DNA of 60,318 nt from Pseudomonadota bacterium (GTDB lineage: Bacteria > Pseudomonadota > Gammaproteobacteria > Burkholderiales > Sulfuriferulaceae), in contig JAJYPN010000016.1 in the NCBI GenBank assembly GCA_021795395.1, forward strand, positions 1 to 60,318. Reading direction: 5' to 3'. Below the pieces are notes generated by a model. The model was not told the DNA's origin, ran no database searches, and worked only from the letters and a program-made list of their open reading frames with translations. Numbering within the stretch: the first letter of the stretch is position 1; each line of letters starts with the position of its first letter. A program made the translations under genes and the position numbers. Shown piece after piece: positions 29,697-40,513 of this stretch.

Positions 29697-30107
29697 CTAG
29701 CTTTCGCTGGCAATCAATCGTGTGCCCGCCAGCCGGTCATGTAAAAACTGCCGGTCGCGATCAAATATCGCCCACAGATGGCTGATGCCGAATAAGACGA
29801 TGACCAGCAAAAAGCGAATGAAGGCGCGCGGAGCCTTCAATCTGCCGCCAGCAGCGGTAACCAGCCGGATCCGCCAGGTTTTCATGGCAAGTGACTGCCC
29901 TCTGGACCAGAACCAGGTAAAATAGATGGCTATGACTACAAACAGATAAATACGCAATACGGTTTTAAGCGCCGATGATTGCGCGTTATGCGTCAGGCTG
30001 ATGAATAAATAATCGGCGATAAACAGTAACGCAAGCAATAATAACGTCTCGTACAACATGGCGCCGAAACGGCGGATCAGGCTGGCAGCCGGGAATTGAG
30101 TCATCAT
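29697..30107 (-). CDS. RDD-family membrane protein
   Basis: A 136-residue protein with three or four hydrophobic segments. The RDD domain begins AASLIRRFGAMLYETLLLLALLF, with Arg near the first helix and the Asp pair replaced by Glu/Asp in later segments (FDRDRQFLHDRLAGTRLI at the C-terminus is typical). Function of the family is poorly known; some members are sodium or osmolyte related. I chose the ATG pair at 30107; a TTG at 30149 would add 14 residues. Divergent from dusB, convergent with lptG. Confidence 0.85.
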   Translation of the reverse strand: MMTQFPAASLIRRFGAMLYETLLLLALLFIADYLFISLTHNAQSSALKTVLRIYLFVVIAIYFTWFWSRGQSLAMKTWRIRLVTAAGGRLKAPRAFIRFLLVIVLFGISHLWAIFDRDRQFLHDRLAGTRLIASES

Positions 30108-30150
30108 GAATTGATTAATCGGTTTTATGGAAGCGATATTATCTATCAAT

Positions 30151-30180
30151 TTTGCGCTCTGCGGGTTTAGTGTATAAAAT
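30151..30180 (+). promoter_or_regulatory. Candidate promoter of dusB-fis
   Basis: TTTGCG (30151-30156) or TTGCGC (30152-30157) and TATAAA (30173-30178) have 15-16 base spacing, and TATAAAAT is a good -10. It lies 28 bases before the dusB ATG. Its assignment is from position and motif only. Confidence 0.4.
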
Positions 30181-30207
30181 GTGCTGTTCTACCATGTTTT
30201 TTTATCT

Positions 30208-31230
30208 ATGCGTATCGGTACCTTTACCCTGGACAATAATCTGATCGTCGCGCCTATGGCCGGTGTCACAGATCGCCCGTTTCGGCAGTTGTGCAAGCGG
30301 ATGGGCGCGGGGATGGCCGTGTCGGAAATGGTGACTTCGAATTCGCTGCTATACGGGTCCGCAAAGACCCGGCGCCGAGCCAATCATGACGGGGAAGCCG
30401 ATCCCATTTCGGTGCAGATAGCGGGTTCGGATCCGTCGATGATGGCGGATGCCGCCCGTTATAATGCGGAACGCGGCGCTCAGATCATCGATATCAATAT
30501 GGGTTGTCCCGCGAAGAAAATCTGCAACGTAATGGCCGGCTCGGCATTATTGCAGGACGAAGCACTGGTTGCGCAGATATTGGCAGCGGTCGTCGCAGCC
30601 GTGCCGGACGTGCCGGTGACCCTCAAAATACGAACTGGATGGGACAAACAGCATAAAAATGCCCTCACTATTCTGAAGATTGCCGAAGACAGCGGCATAC
30701 AGGCGCTGGCGATGCATGGGCGGACCCGGGCTTGCGGGTATGCCGGGCACGCCGAGTATGACACCATTGCCGCGGTCAAGGCGGTTGCCGGTATCCCCAT
30801 TATCGCCAACGGCGATATCACAACGCCGGAAAAAGCCCGTTTCGTATTGAGTTATACCGGCGCCGATGCGGTAATGATAGGGCGAGCCGCGCAAGGGCGG
30901 CCATGGTTATTCAGGGAAATCGACCATTTCCTGCAAACCGGCCGGCATTTGCCGCCGCCTGCAGTGTCGGAAATCCATCGGGTTCTCCGAGAGCATCTTT
31001 ACGATCTCTATGAGTTTTATGGCGAACAGGCCGGAGTCCGTATCGCTCGCAAGCATATTTCATGGTATACCAAGGGCCTGCACGATTCGGCCGGATTCCG
31101 CCATGCAATGAACCAGTTGCAAACTTTAGACCAGCAGGTGTCGGCTGTAGACGATTTTTTCGACCAATGTCGAGCGCATGGCAAAAATCTTGCTTACGTT
31201 ACGGGCGACGCCCTCACTGAAGAAACCTGA
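30208..31230 (+). CDS. dusB: tRNA-dihydrouridine synthase B
   Basis: A 340-residue FMN enzyme reducing specific uridines in the tRNA D-loop. It opens IGTFTLDNNLIVAPMAGVTD, carries the catalytic Cys100 in DINMGCPAKK, and has MHGRTRACGY and IANGDITTPEKA. fis follows 15 bases later; dusB-fis is a conserved operon in beta- and gammaproteobacteria. The ATG at 30208 fits the family N-terminus; an opening nine codons upstream is less likely. Confidence 0.96.
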   Translation: MRIGTFTLDNNLIVAPMAGVTDRPFRQLCKRMGAGMAVSEMVTSNSLLYGSAKTRRRANHDGEADPISVQIAGSDPSMMADAARYNAERGAQIIDINMGCPAKKICNVMAGSALLQDEALVAQILAAVVAAVPDVPVTLKIRTGWDKQHKNALTILKIAEDSGIQALAMHGRTRACGYAGHAEYDTIAAVKAVAGIPIIANGDITTPEKARFVLSYTGADAVMIGRAAQGRPWLFREIDHFLQTGRHLPPPAVSEIHRVLREHLYDLYEFYGEQAGVRIARKHISWYTKGLHDSAGFRHAMNQLQTLDQQVSAVDDFFDQCRAHGKNLAYVTGDALTEET

Positions 31231-31245
31231 AGCCAGGTAGACATA

Positions 31246-31482
31246 ATGAATAAAGACAATGAAATTGCAGCCTGTATCGAACGCGCGATGGAAGCCTACC
31301 TACAGGATCTGGATGGAGAAATTCCCTCCGGAATTTACGATATGGTGCTTGCCTGCGTAGAGCAGCCGCTGATCGAAATCATGCTCAATTTTGCCCAGGG
31401 CAACCAAACCCGCGCAGCGGAGTATCTCGGCATGAACCGCAATACGCTGCGCAAGAAAATGGCACGCTACGGCTTGCAATAA
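31246..31482 (+). CDS. fis: DNA-binding protein Fis
   Basis: A 78-residue nucleoid protein, shorter at the N-terminus than E. coli Fis (98), as is usual in betaproteobacteria. The C-terminal helix-turn-helix is [20 protein letters not shown], ending ARYGLQ. It bends DNA and controls growth-phase genes. Co-transcribed with dusB; purH follows by 32 bases. Confidence 0.95.
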   Translation: MNKDNEIAACIERAMEAYLQDLDGEIPSGIYDMVLACVEQPLIEIMLNFAQGNQTRAAEYLGMNRNTLRKKMARYGLQ

Positions 31483-31514
31483 CAACACGGTTCCACCACT
31501 TTTCAGGATGCTAC

Positions 31515-33077
31515 ATGGCTCTTATAAAACGGGCGCTCATCAGCGTTTCAGACAAAACCAATGTAATCGCACTGGCGCAGGGCCTGCATGATCTGAATAT
31601 CGAAATTCTATCTACCGGCGGCACCGCTGCACTGTTGGCGAAGCAGGGCATAGCGGTGACGGAAGTCGCCGATTACACCGGTTTTGAGGAAATGCTTGAT
31701 GGGCGGGTAAAAACGCTGCATCCCAAAATTCATGGCGGCATACTGGCGCGACGCGATCTGACGGAACATGACGAAGCGGTACGTCAGGCAGGCATTTCTT
31801 ATATCGACCTGGTCGTCGTCAATCTTTACCCGTTCAGCCAGACGATTGCACGATCCGATTGCAGTCTGGCCGATGCGATAGAAAATATCGACATAGGCGG
31901 TCCGGCGATGGTGCGGTCAGCGGCAAAAAATTACCGGCATGTCGCCGTCGTAACCGATCCGGCCGATTATGCCGGCCTCTTGCTGGAACTTAAAACGGCG
32001 GCCGGCGCCGTATCTATGGAAACGTGTTTTTCTTTGGCGCGCAAGGCGTTTGCCCATACGGCACAATACGACGGCGCAATTGCCAATTATCTGACCGCAC
32101 GCGAAATCAACGGCGAAGTCGCGGCGTTCCCGGCGCGGCTGAATCTGCAATTCGACTGCGTACAAACCATGCGCTATGGCGAAAATCCTCACCAGCTTGC
32201 CGCATTCTATCGGGATATGCTTCCTGCTGACGGCAGCCTCTCCAATTTTATCCAATTGCAAGGCAAGGCCTTGTCCTATAATAATATTGCCGATAGCGAT
32301 GCCGCCTGGGAATGCGTCAAAACTTTCGTGCAGCCCGCCTGCGTCATCGTCAAGCATGCCAACCCCTGCGGCGCCGCAACGGCTGACGATAGCGCGAGCG
32401 CTTACCGTTTGGCGTTTGCAGGAGATAGCACGTCGGCATTCGGTGGTATCATAGCTTTTAATCGCGAAGTGGACGAAGACGCTGCACTCGCCATCACGCA
32501 ACAGTTTGCCGAAGTGGTGATTGCGCCAGGCTATGACGCGGCTGCGCTTGCAGCGCTGGCGCATAAAAATAATCTGCGCGTGCTGGCAGTGCCTTTGGCG
32601 CGGGCCGCCAATGCGCTCGAATTAAAGCGTGTAGGCGGTGGTTTGCTGGTGCAGACGGCGGATAATTTCAATATTCGCGCCGAAGACTTGCGAGTGGTAT
32701 CGGAAATTGAGCCCAGTGCGACACAAATCGAAGACATGCTGTTCGCCTGGCGCGTGGCGAAATTCGTTAAATCGAACGCCATCGTTTTCGCCGCGCAAGG
32801 CCGTACGCTGGGAATCGGCGCAGGCCAGATGAGCCGGATCGATTCGACCAGGATCGCAGTCAGCAAGGCGGCCGATGCCGGTTTGTCGCTAATGCACAGC
32901 GCAGTAGCGTCTGACGCGTTTTTTCCGTTCCGCGACGGCGTCGATGTTCTGGCGGCGGCCGGAGCGAAAGCGGTTATCCAGCCTGGCGGCAGCGTCCGGG
33001 ACGAGGAAGTGATTGCGGCAGCGAATCAGCACGGAATCGCCATGGTATTTACCGGATATCGCCATTTCCGGCATTGA
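31515..33077 (+). CDS. purH: Bifunctional AICAR transformylase/IMP cyclohydrolase
   Basis: A 520-residue enzyme for the last two steps of IMP synthesis. The N-terminal IMP cyclohydrolase part has [18 protein letters not shown] and [15 protein letters not shown]; the C-terminal AICAR formyltransferase part has [13 protein letters not shown] and the catalytic-Lys/His region [13 protein letters not shown], ending [12 protein letters not shown]. It sits between fis and purD on the same strand, a widespread order in betaproteobacteria. Confidence 0.97.
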   Translation: MALIKRALISVSDKTNVIALAQGLHDLNIEILSTGGTAALLAKQGIAVTEVADYTGFEEMLDGRVKTLHPKIHGGILARRDLTEHDEAVRQAGISYIDLVVVNLYPFSQTIARSDCSLADAIENIDIGGPAMVRSAAKNYRHVAVVTDPADYAGLLLELKTAAGAVSMETCFSLARKAFAHTAQYDGAIANYLTAREINGEVAAFPARLNLQFDCVQTMRYGENPHQLAAFYRDMLPADGSLSNFIQLQGKALSYNNIADSDAAWECVKTFVQPACVIVKHANPCGAATADDSASAYRLAFAGDSTSAFGGIIAFNREVDEDAALAITQQFAEVVIAPGYDAAALAALAHKNNLRVLAVPLARAANALELKRVGGGLLVQTADNFNIRAEDLRVVSEIEPSATQIEDMLFAWRVAKFVKSNAIVFAAQGRTLGIGAGQMSRIDSTRIAVSKAADAGLSLMHSAVASDAFFPFRDGVDVLAAAGAKAVIQPGGSVRDEEVIAAANQHGIAMVFTGYRHFRH

Positions 33078-33116
33078 AACGGATTTCCATATCGAGCGGG
33101 ATGACATGCCGGAAAT
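33064..33116 (+). repeat. Inverted repeat spanning the purH stop codon
   Basis: ATTTCCGGCAT (33064-33074) and ATGCCGGAAAT (33106-33116) are perfect 11-base arms separated by 31 bases. The stop codon TGA (33075-33077) is just after the left arm. No T-run follows, so it is not a plain terminator. It might protect the 3' end of purH mRNA or loosely separate purH from purD. The rest of the 210-base gap to purD shows no gene. Confidence 0.55.
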
Positions 33117-33287
33117 CGGGAATGTAATTTTTGCAGCGCGCAACCTATCGTATTGGGTAAGCTCGGGATGAATCGGCGTGTTATTTTAGGCAAAACCGTA
33201 TGCAATCATAAAATCCATGGCTTATGATCCGGTTAGCGCAAGCATGATCAGGATATTTCCAACCGTACAACTAGCGTTTTCAGGAAA

Positions 33288-34562
33288 ATGAATATATTAG
33301 TCATAGGATCAGGAGGACGCGAACACGCTTTGGCATGGCGTCTGGCGCAATCGCCGCGCGTCGCCAAAGTGTTTGTCGCTCCCGGCAATGCCGGCACGGC
33401 GGCGGAAAAGGAACTGACCAACGTCCCCATCACGGCGATTCCCTTACTGATTGAATTCGCTCGCCGCGAACAGATCGTTTTGACCGTCGTAGGGCCGGAA
33501 GCTCCTTTGGCGGCAGGCATAGTCGACGAATTCCGCGCCCAGGGGCTGAAGATATTCGGGCCAACCAGGGCGGCTGCCCAACTGGAAGCATCCAAGGATT
33601 TTGCCAAGAGGTTCATGCTCAGGCACGGTATACCTACCGCGGCATATCAGACCTTTACCGATGCTGCGGCAGCGCAGGCCCATATCCGGTCTATCGGTGC
33701 GCCGATCGTCGTCAAGGCCGACGGGCTCGCAGCCGGTAAAGGTGTGGTGGTCGCACAGACGATTGAAGAAGCGTGCGCAGCAGTGGATAGAATGCTGGAA
33801 GACAATCGATTGGGCGATGCCGGCGCACGCGTCGTGATCGAAGAATTTCTATCCGGCGAAGAAGCCAGCTTCATTGTGATGTGCGACGGCGAGCATGTCT
33901 TGCCGCTGGCGACCAGTCAGGATCACAAGCGACTGGGAGACGGCGATACCGGGCCCAATACCGGAGGCATGGGCGCCTATTCGCCGGCGCCGGTCGTGAC
34001 GCCGGAAATTTATGCGAAAACCCTGCGTGAAGTGATCACGCCGGTGATGACGGGAATGAAGCAGGCCGGTACGCCCTATACGGGGTTTCTGTATGCCGGC
34101 TTGATGATCGATGCCGCGGGGAATATCAAGGTGCTGGAATTCAACTGCCGACTGGGCGATCCGGAAACGCAACCAATCATGCTGCGTTTGAAATCCGATC
34201 TGTTGCAATTGCTCGAACATGGCGTCAATGGCAGCTTGAATAGGATAGAAGCGATATGGGATCGCCGCACCGCCCTGGGCGTAGTGATGGCGGCAGAAAA
34301 TTATCCGCAAGCGCCGCGTCTGGGCGATGCGATTACCGGCTTGCCGAAAAACGGCGACGATTTTCACGTATTTCATGCCGGTACCCGTTTGCAGGACAGG
34401 CAGATCGTCACCAGCGGCGGTCGCGTGTTATGCGTGACGGCATTGGGCGACAGCCTCAAGATCGCGCAGCGCCGCGCTTACGAGATTGCGCATCAGATCA
34501 GTTTCGAGGGATGCCAGATGCGCCGCGATATCGGTTATCGTGCGCTGGATCGTAAAAAATAA
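33288..34562 (+). CDS. purD: Phosphoribosylamine-glycine ligase
   Basis: A 424-residue ATP-grasp enzyme for the second step of purine synthesis. Motifs: NILVIGSGGREHALAWRL at the N-terminus, VVKADGLAAGKGVVVA in the ATP site and LEFNCRLGDPETQPIMLRL, the family signature. Length is typical (about 425). Same direction as purH, 210 bases downstream. Confidence 0.96.
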   Translation: MNILVIGSGGREHALAWRLAQSPRVAKVFVAPGNAGTAAEKELTNVPITAIPLLIEFARREQIVLTVVGPEAPLAAGIVDEFRAQGLKIFGPTRAAAQLEASKDFAKRFMLRHGIPTAAYQTFTDAAAAQAHIRSIGAPIVVKADGLAAGKGVVVAQTIEEACAAVDRMLEDNRLGDAGARVVIEEFLSGEEASFIVMCDGEHVLPLATSQDHKRLGDGDTGPNTGGMGAYSPAPVVTPEIYAKTLREVITPVMTGMKQAGTPYTGFLYAGLMIDAAGNIKVLEFNCRLGDPETQPIMLRLKSDLLQLLEHGVNGSLNRIEAIWDRRTALGVVMAAENYPQAPRLGDAITGLPKNGDDFHVFHAGTRLQDRQIVTSGGRVLCVTALGDSLKIAQRRAYEIAHQISFEGCQMRRDIGYRALDRKK

Positions 34563-34618
34563 TCGATACCGATGTTAACGAAATACGAACATGAACCTAA
34601 TTCATTCCGGGACGGTAA

Positions 34619-35140
34619 TTGAGACCCAATAAATCCATGCCGGTCATAGCCTATCCCACCGAATCGTGCTACGGTCTGGGATGCGATCCGCGGTCGCGGC
34701 GAACAGTCGTTCGCATTCTGCGACTGAAGCGCAGGCCGCAGTCGAAAGGCCTGATTCTGATCGCTGCCGACCCGCAACAGTTCAGACCTTATGTTCAGGC
34801 CGACGCCTTGCAACAAGCTGTGCAATCGGGTAACTGGCCCGGTCCGGTAACTTTGTTGCTGCCGGCTTCGGCGAAATGTCCGGTGTGGATACGCGGACGT
34901 CATACCGACGTGGCGGTACGGCATACCGCCCATCCGCCGGCGGTGCGATTGTGCCGGCGTCTGGGTACGGCGCTGGTATCGACCAGTGCCAATCGCAGCG
35001 GTCAGCGCGCCTTGAAACGGGCTGGCGAGGTCAAGCGCGTATTCGGTAAGCAAGTCCGGGTGATGCGCGGCAACATAGGCCGTGACCGTCGTCCGTCGAC
35101 GATCAAGGAATTGGCGACAGGCCGTATTCTGCGTGGTTGA
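34619..35140 (+). CDS. tsaC: Threonylcarbamoyl-AMP synthase, N-terminally short
   Basis: A 173-residue Sua5/YrdC-domain protein that makes threonylcarbamoyl-AMP for the t6A modification of tRNA. It shows VIAYPTESCYGLGCDP, then LKRRPQSKGLILIAA with the conserved Lys, NWPGPVTLLLPA, and ALVSTSANRSG with the Ser-x-Asn motif. Only seven residues precede the AYPTE motif if TTG 34619 is used, none to speak of if ATG 34637 is used; a stop at 34616 blocks any longer form. E. coli TsaC has about 20 residues there, including the first helix. It is also notably rich in Arg. hemF follows after 70 bases. Confidence 0.88.
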   Translation: MRPNKSMPVIAYPTESCYGLGCDPRSRRTVVRILRLKRRPQSKGLILIAADPQQFRPYVQADALQQAVQSGNWPGPVTLLLPASAKCPVWIRGRHTDVAVRHTAHPPAVRLCRRLGTALVSTSANRSGQRALKRAGEVKRVFGKQVRVMRGNIGRDRRPSTIKELATGRILRG

Positions 35141-35210
35141 GTTAAGCTGGTGCGCATGAGAAATGCTTCGTTCCATGCAGCGGTTTTAATTTCAGGGATA
35201 GGGGAACGCG

Positions 35211-36116
35211 GTGGATAGCGTAGCGGTCAAGGTTTTTTTGCTGCAATTGCAGAGTTTAATCGTGGAGCGCATGGAACAGGTAGACGGCAGTACGTTCGTG
35301 CGCGATAGCTGGCAACGGGCCGAAGGCGGCGGCGGTTTGAGCTGCGTCATGGAAAACGGCGGCGTACTGGAACGGGGCGGCGTGAATTTTTCGCATGTCT
35401 ACGGCGCCAGCCTGCCGCCTTCCGCTTCGGCGGCGCATCCCGAGGTGGCCGGGAGAAGCTTCGAAGCGATGGGCGTATCGCTGGTGTTTCATCCTCGTAA
35501 TCCGTATGCGCCGACCGTACACTTCAATCTGCGTTTTTTCATGGCGATACAAGCCGGTACCGACCCGGTCTGGTGGTTCGGCGGCGGTATGGATTTGACA
35601 CCGTATTACGGCTTCGAAGAAGACGCCGTGCATTTTCATCGGATGTGCCGCAATGCGCTGAGTCCGTTCGACCAGGAATATTATCCGCGCTTCAAGACCT
35701 GGTGCGACGAATATTTTTTTTTGAAGCACCGTAGCGAACCGCGCGGTATAGGCGGGATTTTTTTCGACGATTTTACCGGAGCCGGTTTCGAAAGCAGCCT
35801 GCAAATGATGCAAAGCATAGGAGCGCATTTTCTTTCGGCTTACGTACCGATACTCGAACGCCGCAAGGATATCCCGTACACGGAACGCGAACGTGAATTC
35901 CAGGCCTTGCGGCGCGGCCGTTATGTGGAATTCAACCTGGTTCAGGACCGAGGAACCCTGTTCGGATTGCAGTCGCAGGGTCGTACCGAATCGATACTGA
36001 TGTCGATGCCGCCTCAGGCCAGATGGGCGTATCAATGGCAACCGGCTCCGGGGACGCCGGAAGCTCGTTTGTACAGCGACTTCATCATCGGAAAAAATTG
36101 GCTGGCCGAAGACTGA
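35211..36116 (+). CDS. hemF: Oxygen-dependent coproporphyrinogen III oxidase
   Basis: A 301-residue haem-synthesis enzyme that uses O2 to form protoporphyrinogen IX. Signature blocks: [51 protein letters not shown] and [19 protein letters not shown]. It starts with GTG at 35211 preceded by an A/G-rich ribosome site; no ATG is suitably placed. The O2-dependent form fits an aerobic lifestyle. The penicillin-binding-protein-like gene follows after seven bases. Confidence 0.96.
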   Translation: MDSVAVKVFLLQLQSLIVERMEQVDGSTFVRDSWQRAEGGGGLSCVMENGGVLERGGVNFSHVYGASLPPSASAAHPEVAGRSFEAMGVSLVFHPRNPYAPTVHFNLRFFMAIQAGTDPVWWFGGGMDLTPYYGFEEDAVHFHRMCRNALSPFDQEYYPRFKTWCDEYFFLKHRSEPRGIGGIFFDDFTGAGFESSLQMMQSIGAHFLSAYVPILERRKDIPYTEREREFQALRRGRYVEFNLVQDRGTLFGLQSQGRTESILMSMPPQARWAYQWQPAPGTPEARLYSDFIIGKNWLAED

Positions 36117-36123
36117 TACCCGC

Positions 36124-39100
36124 ATGACCATGAAGCGCTTTTATTATTTCGCTGCAGGCGGCGGCATTGTTACAATTATTGCCTTGGCGGGATTTATCGC
36201 ATGGGAGTTCAACAGTTCGACCCTGCAAGCGAAGTATTTGAGCAGGCTTGCATCCAAAATGCGCTATTACGTCGCCTATGGACCCAGCCCGGCGATTCGT
36301 TTTCCCGATCATGGTCCTGCCGATTTTCGCGCCGGTTATACTGCCTTGCCCACCCTAACGCAGCGTTTGCTCGGGCAGGGTTACGAAATACAGAGACAGG
36401 CACGCATCAATTCCCACATGGAAAAAATGGCCGATTTCGGTTTCGATCTGCCTTATCATGAAAACGATCAGACAGGTTTGAAAATCGTCGACGCCACCGG
36501 CCTTACCATGTTCGAGAATCGCACACCAGAACGCGTCTATACCGATTTCGCAGCGATACCGCCCTTATTGCGCAACAGTCTGCTGTTTATCGAAAATCGC
36601 GAGCTGTTGCGTACCGACTGGCCTAAGCGCAATCCGGCCGTGCAATGGGATAGACTGGCGCAAGCCGTGATCGACAAGCTGGTGCAAATCGTGAACCCCG
36701 GCCATTACGTACCGGGCGGCAGTACGCTGGCTACCCAAATTGAAAAATACCGGCATTCTCCCGACGGGCTCACGCTGACCGTACAGGACAAATGGCAGCA
36801 GATGGCCTCGGCATCGGTACGCGCCTATCTGGACGGCGAAGATACGAGCGCAACGCGCCAGCGGCTGGTGCTGGATTATTTGAACACGGTACCGCTTTCG
36901 GCCGTACCGGGTGCCGGCGAAGTGGTCGGTTTGCCCGATGCCCTGTGGGACTGGTACGGTCTGGATTACCGCGAGGTAAACCGCCTGCTGCTGGCGCAAC
37001 GCGCCGATGCGGCAACGGGCTACGCCTACAAACACGTGCTGTCGCTTTTGATCGCGCAACGCAAGCCTTCGTATTATCTGAATATTCATCATCGGGCGCT
37101 GGAGACGCTGACCAACGCGCATTTGCGCCTGCTGGCGCGCGAAGGTCTGATCAGCCCGGCGCTGCGCGATGCCGCGCTGGCTGCTCCGTTAACGTTCAAT
37201 ATCCCGAAATCGCTGCCGTATCGCGATTTCGTCCAGCAGAAAGCGGTGAATTTTCTGCGCGAACATCTGGCGAATCTGCTGGGCATGCCGAGACTGTACG
37301 AGGTCGATCATCTGGACCTGACCGCTGCCACGACCTTGAATGCGCGGGCGCAAACAGCGGTCAGTCATTTTCTGTCCAGCCTCAATAACCCTGAGGGAAC
37401 CTCCGGCTTGGGTGTATATGGCAAAAATCTGCTTACTCCCGACAACGATTTGCGTAACATCATCTACAGCTTCACTCTTTACGAAATCGCGCCGCAGGGT
37501 GCATTGTTGCGGATACAGGCCGATAATCTGAATCAGCCTTTCGATATTAATAAAGGCGCAAAACTCGATTTGGGTTCTACTGCCAAATTGCGGACGCTGA
37601 TCAGTTATCTGGAAATCGTCACCGCCTTGCGCAAGCGGTATGAAACGATGTCTACCGCGCAAATACGGGCTGCGTCCGAAGCCGATACCGACCCGATTTC
37701 GAACTGGGCGGCGAATTATTATCTGCATAGTCCGGACAAATCCCTGCGGCCCATGCTGGAAGCGGCGATGGACAGGCGTTATTCCGCATCGACATCGACG
37801 ACTTTTTTTACCGGCGGCGGCCTGCACCGTTTCGTCAACTTTAACAAGGACGACGACAGCCGCGAAATGGATGTATGGGAGGCGACACGCAATTCGGTCA
37901 ATCTGGTGTTCATACGCCTGATGCGCGATATCAGCTTGTATTATATTGCGCAAAATCCGCAAATGGCGGCATTGAAACTGAAAGATTCCGATAACCCCGC
38001 CCGCCGGGCTTATCTGGAGCGTTTTGCGGATCGGGAAGGGCAGCAGTTCCTGTTGCGTTTCCATAAAAAATATCGCGGTAAAACGCCCCAGCAAATGACG
38101 GAAGAGCTGTTCGACACCATGCGTCCCGGTGTCGGCCGCATGGCGGCAGTGTTTCGGTATCTCGCCCCGCAAGCGAATTTCGACCAATTCGAACTATTTT
38201 TGCGCAGCCGCATCCAAGCGCAAGCCATGCCTGACGATCGCAAGTTGTCGAAACTGTATCTCGAATTCGCACCGGGTGCTTTTTCTCTCGCCGACCTGGG
38301 CTACATAGCACAGATTCATCCGCTCGAACTCTGGCTGGTCGGGTATCTGCGCAACCATCCGGCAGCGACTTACGCCGATGTCGTCGCCGCCAGCCGCGAT
38401 CAGCGCATTGCCGTCTATCGCTGGCTGTTTCGCAGCCGCCGCAGGAATGCTCAGGACAGGCGTATACACAGCCTGCTCGAGGTGGAGGCGTTTGAAAAAA
38501 TACATCAGGACTGGAAGCGTCTGGGTTATCCGTTCGATAGTCTGGTACCGTCGTATGCCACGGCTATCGGGACATCCGCCGATCGTCCGGCAGCGCTTGC
38601 AGAATTGATGGGCATCGTGGTCAATAACGGCGTAAAATTGCCCGCGGTATCGATCCGTAAATTGAGTTTTGCCGTCGGCACACCCTACGAAACCGTGTTC
38701 GTGCATAAACCGATGCAGGGTGAGCGCCTGTTGCCGGCCGAATTGACGCAGGTAGTCCGGCGCGCATTACAAGGAGTCGTCGAGCGCGGCACAGCGGCGC
38801 GTTTGCGCGGCGCTTTCAAAGATGCCCGGGGTAACCCTATAATCATGGGTGGGAAAACCGGCACCGGCGACCATCGTTTCGATACGTTCGACGCCAGCGG
38901 CAATGTATTGACTTCCCGTGTCGTCAATCGTACGGCGACGATGGTGTTTTTTATCGGAGACCGTTTCTTTGGCACCATGACTGCGCTGGTGCGCGGAGAA
39001 GCGGCGGCGAATTACAGTTTTACCAGCGCGTTGCCGGCGCAGTTGATCAAGGAGATGAGCCCCTTGTTAACGCAGGTTCTAACGTTGCCGGACTATCGGC

Positions 39101-39249
39101 CGCAGCAGATGCATGAGTCGTTTGGCAGTGCGGCAGACTCTGTTTCCGGAGAGGATAACGACATCGATCCGATGTCGATCCTGTTTCCGCGAAACATGGA
39201 CCGGTTTACGCCGAGCGTGTTCGGTACGCTTGCCGCCAGGCAGAATTAA
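36124..39249 (+). CDS. Divergent class A penicillin-binding-like protein
   Basis: A 1041-residue membrane-anchored protein, longer than usual class A PBPs. One transmembrane helix lies at residues 10-28. A GT51-like region follows: the catalytic Glu is in [10 protein letters not shown] (residues 154-162, where ordinary enzymes have EDxxFxxH), and [13 protein letters not shown] (198-210) replaces the usual GGSTITQQLxKN. The transpeptidase region keeps STAK (485-488), SVN (591-593) and KTG (911-913). A long insert (about 600-880) separates the last two motifs. It should act on periplasmic peptidoglycan. The altered glycosyltransferase motif raises doubt about polymerase activity. Located between hemF and hemA on the same strand. 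Confidence 0.8.
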   Translation: MTMKRFYYFAAGGGIVTIIALAGFIAWEFNSSTLQAKYLSRLASKMRYYVAYGPSPAIRFPDHGPADFRAGYTALPTLTQRLLGQGYEIQRQARINSHMEKMADFGFDLPYHENDQTGLKIVDATGLTMFENRTPERVYTDFAAIPPLLRNSLLFIENRELLRTDWPKRNPAVQWDRLAQAVIDKLVQIVNPGHYVPGGSTLATQIEKYRHSPDGLTLTVQDKWQQMASASVRAYLDGEDTSATRQRLVLDYLNTVPLSAVPGAGEVVGLPDALWDWYGLDYREVNRLLLAQRADAATGYAYKHVLSLLIAQRKPSYYLNIHHRALETLTNAHLRLLAREGLISPALRDAALAAPLTFNIPKSLPYRDFVQQKAVNFLREHLANLLGMPRLYEVDHLDLTAATTLNARAQTAVSHFLSSLNNPEGTSGLGVYGKNLLTPDNDLRNIIYSFTLYEIAPQGALLRIQADNLNQPFDINKGAKLDLGSTAKLRTLISYLEIVTALRKRYETMSTAQIRAASEADTDPISNWAANYYLHSPDKSLRPMLEAAMDRRYSASTSTTFFTGGGLHRFVNFNKDDDSREMDVWEATRNSVNLVFIRLMRDISLYYIAQNPQMAALKLKDSDNPARRAYLERFADREGQQFLLRFHKKYRGKTPQQMTEELFDTMRPGVGRMAAVFRYLAPQANFDQFELFLRSRIQAQAMPDDRKLSKLYLEFAPGAFSLADLGYIAQIHPLELWLVGYLRNHPAATYADVVAASRDQRIAVYRWLFRSRRRNAQDRRIHSLLEVEAFEKIHQDWKRLGYPFDSLVPSYATAIGTSADRPAALAELMGIVVNNGVKLPAVSIRKLSFAVGTPYETVFVHKPMQGERLLPAELTQVVRRALQGVVERGTAARLRGAFKDARGNPIIMGGKTGTGDHRFDTFDASGNVLTSRVVNRTATMVFFIGDRFFGTMTALVRGEAAANYSFTSALPAQLIKEMSPLLTQVLTLPDYRPQQMHESFGSAADSVSGEDNDIDPMSILFPRNMDRFTPSVFGTLAARQN

Positions 39250-39262
39250 GGTCGAAAGAATT

Positions 39263-40513
39263 ATGCAATTGCTTGCTTTCGGTATCAATCATCAAACTGC
39301 GCCGCTGAAAATTCGCGAGCAGGTTGCATTTCATGCGGAACGCATGGAGACAGCGCTGCGCGATTTCATCAAGACCGGCACGGTGAAGGAGGCTGCGATC
39401 CTGTCGACCTGTAACCGTACTGAAGTGTATTGCAATGCGGTAGACCGCGATGCGGCGCAAGACTGGCTGGCCAATTACCATCAAATGAGCCGTCTGAGCA
39501 TAGCCCCCTACTTGTATGCTCTGCCCGATACCGATGCGGCGCGTCATGCCTTTCGCGTCGCATCGGGACTGGATTCGATGGTGCTGGGTGAAACCCAGAT
39601 TCTGGGGCAAATGCGTCAGGCCGCCCGCATGGCGGAGCAGGCGGGCACGCTGGGCATCGTTTTGCATAAATTGTTTCAGCAGACGTTCGCGGTGGCGAAA
39701 GATGTGCGTACGACGACGGAAATCGGTGCCAGTTCCGTTTCCATGGCGGCAGCGGCAGTGCGGCTGGCGGAGCGGATCTTCCCCAGTATCGCCGAGCAAA
39801 ACATACTGTTTATCGGCGCCGGCGAAATGATAGAGCTGTGCGCGGCGCATTTCGGCGCGCGCCATCCTAAACATATGCTGGTAGCGAACCGTACCGTCGC
39901 GCGCGCCGCAGCGCTGGCCGACCGCTATCAGGGCGGCGCGATCGCCTTGCACGAATTGCCCGAGCATCTTGCCAATTACGATATCGTCGTCACCAGCACC
40001 GCCAGCCCGTTACCGATACTCGGCAAGGGCATGGTGGAGCGCGCATTGAAGACGCGTCGTCATCGGCCGATGTTCATGGTGGATCTGGCGGTACCGCGCG
40101 ATATCGAGGCGGAAGTGGGCGAATTGTCCGATGTTTTTCTGTATAGCGTCGATGACCTCGGCAGTATCGTCCAGCAAGGCATCAGCAACCGGCAGTCACA
40201 GGTCAGTCAGGCCGAAGGCATTATCGAAGCCAGCGTGCAGCAATTTTCGCACTGGATGGAGACGCGCGAGGTCGTGCCCACAATCCGCAGCCTGCGCGAT
40301 CAGGCCGAACGCGTACGCCGCAACGAAGTCGAGCGTGCGATGAAGCTGTTGGCACGGGGCGATTCCCCCGCCGAAGTTCTCGAAATCCTGTCGCGCAGTC
40401 TGACCAATAAATTTTTGCATCATCCTACCCATGCCCTCAATCATGCCGACGATATTGAACGCCAGGAACTGGTGGCCTTGCTGTCTCGGCTCTATTCGCT
40501 GCATACCGAATGA
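39263..40513 (+). CDS. hemA: Glutamyl-tRNA reductase
   Basis: A 416-residue enzyme that starts C5-pathway haem synthesis by reducing glutamyl-tRNA. Catalytic Cys50 is in [24 protein letters not shown] and the NADPH site [15 protein letters not shown] follow, with the C-terminal dimerisation helices. ATG 39263 gives the usual N-terminus [15 protein letters not shown]; an earlier opening lies inside the upstream gene. Its last four bases overlap prfA. Confidence 0.96.
   Translation: MQLLAFGINHQTAPLKIREQVAFHAERMETALRDFIKTGTVKEAAILSTCNRTEVYCNAVDRDAAQDWLANYHQMSRLSIAPYLYALPDTDAARHAFRVASGLDSMVLGETQILGQMRQAARMAEQAGTLGIVLHKLFQQTFAVAKDVRTTTEIGASSVSMAAAAVRLAERIFPSIAEQNILFIGAGEMIELCAAHFGARHPKHMLVANRTVARAAALADRYQGGAIALHELPEHLANYDIVVTSTASPLPILGKGMVERALKTRRHRPMFMVDLAVPRDIEAEVGELSDVFLYSVDDLGSIVQQGISNRQSQVSQAEGIIEASVQQFSHWMETREVVPTIRSLRDQAERVRRNEVERAMKLLARGDSPAEVLEILSRSLTNKFLHHPTHALNHADDIERQELVALLSRLYSLHTE

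Noticed and set aside
35256..36131. 291-codon minus-strand frame opposite hemF
   Set aside because: hemF signature blocks occupy the plus strand; the antisense frame shows no domain.
37189..38187. 332-codon minus-strand frame opposite the PBP-like gene
   Set aside because: Antisense shadow of a gene with intact SxxK, SxN and KTG motifs.
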